This document shows positions 60,491-64,000 of a stretch of 64,000 bases of DNA, one piece after another. The first letter of the stretch is position 1. Every line of letters begins with the position of its first letter. The DNA is from Microbacterium pseudoresistens (GTDB taxonomy: Bacteria > Actinomycetota > Actinomycetes > Actinomycetales > Microbacteriaceae), in NCBI RefSeq assembly GCF_013409745.1, contig NZ_JACCBH010000001.1, forward strand, positions 248,001-312,000, written 5' to 3'. The notes under the pieces were generated by a model. That model had not been told where the DNA came from and ran no database searches. It worked only from the letters and a program-made list of their open reading frames with translations. A program made the translations under genes and the position numbers.

Positions 60491-61294
60491 GTGATCGCCA
60501 CGGGCTCCTTCCTCGCTGCAGCAGCGCTGATGCTCCTGTTCGCACCGCTCGTGCTGACCGCCGGCAGGTGGCAGGTGCACCATCCGCGCACCGCACTGAC
60601 GCTGTGGTTCAGCGCCCTCTTCGCCGGCATCGGATGCGCGGTCGCCTCTGCCACGACTGCGCTGATGTGCTGCGTCGAGGCTGTCGAAGTGCACGGCCCC
60701 GCCGAAGGATTGCTCTTGACGATCGCGGGCTGGCTAAGCCTTGGAATATTCGCGGCGGTGATCGTCTTGGTCTCCGCATCCGCGGAGCCCCTCGCCGATT
60801 CCTGGCGGGAAGCGGTCGGACGCCTCGCACCTGTCGCGGTGTCCCGTGAGGAGTCGGACGGGGTCACCCTCGTCTGGTTCGAGTCTGAGGAGCCTGCCGC
60901 ATGCGCCGTGCCTTCGGGGGCACCGGAGATCTTCCTCTCCACGGCCCTCAAGGAACTGCTGAGCGGCCCGCAGCTTCGCGCGGTGATCGAGCATGAGCGC
61001 GCTCATCTGCGCCAGCACCACGGGTGGGCCGTGCGGATCGCTGAGATCAACGCCCTCTGCCTCCCCAAGCGCTTCCCAGCTGGACGAGCCCTGAAACGAG
61101 CCACACTACTGCTGGTCGAACTCATCGCAGACGATGCCGCCGCCCGCCGCGCCGGCGCCGTCCATCTCGCGAACGCCCTCGCGACCATGGGACGCACCAC
61201 AGGCGATCCCGGTCTCGAACTTCGCGCCGACCGACTCACCCTCCGCCGCTGGAAGACACCCCGCAGTCGCCGCGCCGCCCTCGCACGTGCCTAA
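60491..61294 (+). CDS. M56 family (BlaR1-like) membrane metallopeptidase
   Basis: A 267-residue protein starting at GTG with three or four membrane segments (GSFLAAAALMLLFAPLVLT, LWFSALFAGIGCAVASATTA, LLLTIAGWLSLGIFAAVIVL). The peptidase motif HERAH is in AVIEHERAHLRQHHGWAVRI, with ELIADDAAARRAG downstream. It lacks the penicillin-binding domain of BlaR1, so it is not a beta-lactam sensor. It likely cleaves the adjacent BlaI-type repressor. Confidence 0.87.
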   Translation: MIATGSFLAAAALMLLFAPLVLTAGRWQVHHPRTALTLWFSALFAGIGCAVASATTALMCCVEAVEVHGPAEGLLLTIAGWLSLGIFAAVIVLVSASAEPLADSWREAVGRLAPVAVSREESDGVTLVWFESEEPAACAVPSGAPEIFLSTALKELLSGPQLRAVIEHERAHLRQHHGWAVRIAEINALCLPKRFPAGRALKRATLLLVELIADDAAARRAGAVHLANALATMGRTTGDPGLELRADRLTLRRWKTPRSRRAALARA

Positions 61295-61320
61295 CCCGTC
61301 CCCGCCACCACTCACATCTA

Positions 61321-61333
61321 CGACACAATGTAG
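61321..61333. promoter_or_regulatory. BlaI/CopY-type operator candidate 2
   Basis: CGACACAATGTAG aligns with operator 1 (CTACATATTGTAG): the half TGTAG is exact and the other half has one mismatch (CGACA versus CTACA). It lies 37 bp before the copper chaperone gene, where the operon promoter should be. Confidence 0.5.
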
Positions 61334-61369
61334 AGTTAATGGCGTGGTCCGGCATCAGGAGGAGCAGTC

Positions 61370-61600
61370 ATGGCCGAGTTCGAGTTCTGGGTGAACGGGA
61401 TGACGTGCGAGCACTGCGAACGCGCCGTCACAGCGGAGCTGACCGCGCTGCCGACCGTTCTCGGCGCCCACGTTGATGCTGTGTCCGGACGCGTCTTGAT
61501 TACGACATCGGCGCGAGCCGACCGCGCCGATGTCGAACGCGCGGTCGAGGAAGCCGGCTACGCAGTGAGTTCGTGGCCATCCCTGTCGCAGAATGACTGA
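61370..61600 (+). CDS. copZ: Copper chaperone, heavy-metal-associated domain protein (CopZ-like)
   Basis: A 76-residue ferredoxin-like HMA protein. GMTCEHC holds the CxxC metal site at residues 13-16, with AVTAELTALPTVLGAHVD and AVEEAGYAV completing the fold. It binds Cu(I) in the cytoplasm and passes it to the exporter. GGAGGAG (AGGAGGAGCAG) precedes the ATG. It overlaps the CopD-CtaG gene by 8 bp. Confidence 0.92.
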   Translation: MAEFEFWVNGMTCEHCERAVTAELTALPTVLGAHVDAVSGRVLITTSARADRADVERAVEEAGYAVSSWPSLSQND

Positions 61601-63656
61601 AACATCTCCCGCTGCAATCGACCCACACAAGACGAAAAGAACGTCTGTCCGGAGTGTTCGGGGCAGCGCCATCACGTCCCTCATCCTGGGGTTCTCTATC
61701 CTGGGGATTGCTTTCCCGGTCACGGTGGCCGTGCTGCTTGGGGAGGCACCGTACCGGAAGATCTTCGTCAGCTACCCAGGGGTTGACGTCGCCGTAATCA
61801 CCACGGTGCTGCTCGTTGCGGCACATGCTGCGAGCCTGGTCAGCGTCGGCGCGATCGTACACCTGTTGTTCCTGCGCGACGCCCCCGCTCAGCGAGCACA
61901 GTATCTTTCGCAGGGGTTCGAGATCAGAGTCTTGCGGATCGCATCCGGCGCCTGGGCGCTCTGCGCGGGGGCGCTGGTGATCTTTGAAGCACTCGACGCC
62001 AACGGCGCCCCGCTGGAGCGGCTCAGCATCAGCTATGCCCTCCCTTTCTTATGGGACGCCAGCGATGCGCCGAAAGCTTGGACGATCAGCCTCATGGCGG
62101 CGCTGATCGTCTTGTTCGCGTCGTACTTCGCGGACCGATGGACAGGGTTGCTCATCCCGCTGTGGGTATCCGCGATCGGAATTCTTGCGCCGGTGGTCAC
62201 CGGGCAGGTTCTGGTCGGCCCTGACCACGACTTCGGCGGCGATGCCGCGGTCTTCCAGACCGTCGCGGTGTACGCGTTCTTCGGCGCAGTCTGTGTCTCC
62301 GGCCTGCGCGTCGCTTCCGGGCGCTTTGTACCCCCGGAAACGCTGCGTCGCCTGTTCCTGCTCGGAATCATCGCGCTGCCGCTGATCATCGTCAGCGATG
62401 CGGTTATCGGAGTGTTCAAGCTCGCTGGTTCTCCCATCACCGGTTCGGTGACGGGATGGCTGATTCTGTCCGGTGGTGCGTGCTTGGCTGTCCTCACCGG
62501 GGCCATGTCATACGGATGGTGGCAAGCCCGACGCGGCCGAATGCGCGCCGGCGCCCTCACAGTTCTTCTGACCGTGTGCGGTGTGGCGGTGGCCGGGTGG
62601 ATCGGCACAGGAGTGGCGATGACTCGGCAGCCCCCGCCGCAATACTTCGTGCCGACAAGTATCGGCCAGGTCTTCATGGGCTTCGAGGTGCCCGACGCGC
62701 CGACCCTACTGGTGCTGTTCGGACAGTGGCGACCCAACCTCCTCTTCCTCGGCATCGCGGCCGCGGCGATCACCGTCTACCTGGTCGCGGTGCGTACGCT
62801 GCACCGTCGTGGAGACACGTGGCCCATCGGACGAACGACCGCCTGGCTGGCCGGATGGGCCGTGGTAATCGTGGCGACCAGTTCCGGGTTCGGGAAGTAC
62901 TCCGCCCCCGATTTCGGGGTGCACATGATCGTGCACATGTCGTTGAACATGCTCGCCCCCGGACTCCTCGTCCTCGGCGGCGTCGTCACCCTGCTGCTGC
63001 GCGCGAGCCGCTCCGACCGGAACAAGCCGGCAGGTCTTCACGACTGGATCACCTGGGTGCTGCAGTGGCGGGTGCTGCGCTTCCTCTACAACCCGCTGAT
63101 CGTCTTCATCCTCTTCGTCGGCTCATACTATGGCCTGTACTTCACGGGGATCTTCGGCGAGTACATGCGGTTCCATTGGGCGCATCAGCTCATGAACCTG
63201 CACTTCCTCATCGTCGGCTACCTCTACTACAGCCTCATCATCGGCGTCGACCGCCCCCCACGACCCCTGCCGCACATCGGCAAACTCGGTTACGTTCTCG
63301 CGGCGATGCCGTTCCACGCCTTCTTCGGAGTAATCCTGATGACCACCCCCGAGATCATCGCCGAAGACTTCTACCTGCGACTCGACCTTCCCTGGGCTGA
63401 CCTGCAGGCGCAGCAGTATCTCGGCGGGGGTGTCGCCTGGGCGGGCGGAGAAATCCCGCTGATGATCGTCATCGTCGCCCTCGCCATCCAATGGAGCCGC
63501 CAAGACGCCCGCGAAGCCCGTCGGAAAGACCGCCACCTCGACACCGGACGGGATGATGAATTCGATGCCTACAACCGGATGCTCAACCAGCTCACCGAAC
63601 GCGAGGCATCTCGTCCCGGCCCGAGACCGGCGACCCAGGAGGAGCCACTACCATGA
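61593..63656 (+). CDS. Bifunctional CopD copper-resistance/CtaG-type protein
   Basis: A 687-residue polytopic protein. The N-terminal half (residues 20-330) is CopD-like: VTVAVLLGEAPYRKIFVSYP, LLVAAHAASLVSVGAIVHLL, PLIIVSDAVIGVFK and repeated membrane segments. The C-terminal half has HMIVHMSLNMLAPGLLVLGG, RFLYNPLIVFILFVGSYYGL and FHWAHQLMNLHFLIVGYLYY, the caa3_CtaG signature with many His and Met residues. The fusion is known in actinobacteria. It likely moves copper across the membrane or supplies it to oxidase assembly. ATGA overlap with the copA gene. Confidence 0.9.
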   Translation: MTETSPAAIDPHKTKRTSVRSVRGSAITSLILGFSILGIAFPVTVAVLLGEAPYRKIFVSYPGVDVAVITTVLLVAAHAASLVSVGAIVHLLFLRDAPAQRAQYLSQGFEIRVLRIASGAWALCAGALVIFEALDANGAPLERLSISYALPFLWDASDAPKAWTISLMAALIVLFASYFADRWTGLLIPLWVSAIGILAPVVTGQVLVGPDHDFGGDAAVFQTVAVYAFFGAVCVSGLRVASGRFVPPETLRRLFLLGIIALPLIIVSDAVIGVFKLAGSPITGSVTGWLILSGGACLAVLTGAMSYGWWQARRGRMRAGALTVLLTVCGVAVAGWIGTGVAMTRQPPPQYFVPTSIGQVFMGFEVPDAPTLLVLFGQWRPNLLFLGIAAAAITVYLVAVRTLHRRGDTWPIGRTTAWLAGWAVVIVATSSGFGKYSAPDFGVHMIVHMSLNMLAPGLLVLGGVVTLLLRASRSDRNKPAGLHDWITWVLQWRVLRFLYNPLIVFILFVGSYYGLYFTGIFGEYMRFHWAHQLMNLHFLIVGYLYYSLIIGVDRPPRPLPHIGKLGYVLAAMPFHAFFGVILMTTPEIIAEDFYLRLDLPWADLQAQQYLGGGVAWAGGEIPLMIVIVALAIQWSRQDAREARRKDRHLDTGRDDEFDAYNRMLNQLTEREASRPGPRPATQEEPLP

Positions 63657-64000
63657 CGATCTCTGACACCAGAGCCAGACGAACGTCGGCTGCGCCTGTC
63701 GAACTCGACGTCTCAGGCATGACCTGCGCCGCGTGCGCCGGACGCGTCGAACGGGCCCTGAACAAGCTCGACGGCGTGACCGCGAGCGTCAACTACGCCA
63801 CCGAACGCGCCATCATCACAGGGCTCCCCGACAGTGAGGTGCCCACGGCGATCCGTCAGGTCGAGAACGCGGGATACGGTGCGCACCTGCGCGACGGCAG
63901 CGACGACGCCTGGTCCGCGCGCGCCACCGAGGTGCGGATCTCCTCCCTGCGCCGCCGCCTGGCGGTCTCCGCTCTGCTCACCGTGCCACTGATGGACATC
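63653..64000 (+). CDS. copA: Copper-exporting P-type ATPase, N-terminal part (runs off the window)
   Basis: The first 116 codons are present. SGMTCAACAGRVERALNKLD is the N-terminal HMA domain with CxxC, and NYATERAIITG completes it. RRRLAVSALLTVPLMDI begins the first membrane segment. This is the usual start of P1B-1 Cu(I) exporters. The ATG overlaps the CopD-CtaG stop (ATGA), so it belongs to the copZ-copD/ctaG-copA operon. Confidence 0.9.
   Translation, partial: MTISDTRARRTSAAPVELDVSGMTCAACAGRVERALNKLDGVTASVNYATERAIITGLPDSEVPTAIRQVENAGYGAHLRDGSDDAWSARATEVRISSLRRRLAVSALLTVPLMDI

Overview
The window is high-GC DNA with actinobacterial gene content. ATGA/GTGA/TTGA stop-start overlaps are common, GTG and TTG starts are used, and several -10-like TANNNT boxes sit only 6-9 nt before a start codon. 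The gene set (MurE with a non-DAP motif, DUF1349, DUF2637, DUF5134, ABC sugar importers, a pyranose-oxidase-like GMC enzyme with sugar-isomerase-like TIM barrels) best fits Microbacteriaceae, probably Microbacterium. This is an inference, because no rRNA or tRNA gene is visible.

Positions 1-34.8 kb look chromosomal. They begin with a small operon (CPBP protease, membrane protein, winged-helix regulator, aldo/keto reductase) with a perfect palindromic operator. Housekeeping genes follow: hrpA, a quinone-oxidoreductase-like gene, an O-acetylhomoserine sulfhydrylase-like gene, a murE-like ligase, a rhodanese, a Gfo/Idh dehydrogenase and a NYN RNase. From 13.2 to 24.5 kb lies a minus-strand catabolic operon of about 10 kb: Gfo/Idh dehydrogenase, GMC oxidoreductase, ABC sugar importer, three sugar-phosphate-isomerase-like TIM barrels and an MFS transporter. 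A divergent ROK regulator without the ROK zinc cysteines faces it. The set matches the logic of 3-keto-(C-)glycoside degradation. From 25.9 to 33.5 kb, a Dpp-type oligopeptide importer is translationally coupled to a NylB-like (6-aminohexanoate-dimer hydrolase family) amidase, with a divergent LysR regulator.

Positions 34.85-64 kb look like an acquired island with conjugative-plasmid genes. At its left end a decayed IS256-family element carries a 21-G run and has cut off the toxin gene of an AbiE type IV toxin-antitoxin pair. Next come a ParE/antitoxin pair, a MobF relaxase-helicase, a three-gene conflict system that I read as ABC-three-component (REase-like effector, middle component, SMC-like ATPase), a DprA homologue, a parB gene split by an amber codon, an ArdC-type metallopeptidase, an SpdB-like DUF2637 protein and two large gene-poor stretches that may hold oriT or replication sites.

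The right end (54.9-64 kb) is a metal-resistance block. It has an ArsR repressor (alpha-5 Zn/Co site) divergent from a P1B-4 ATPase with an 11-10-11 operator. It also has a PepSY/DUF5134 divergent pair, a BlaI/M56 regulator pair, CopZ, a CopD-CtaG fusion and the start of a CopA ATPase. Two copies of a CTACA-N3-TGTAG-like box suggest that BlaI controls the copper genes. No CRISPR array, integrase or tRNA gene was seen.
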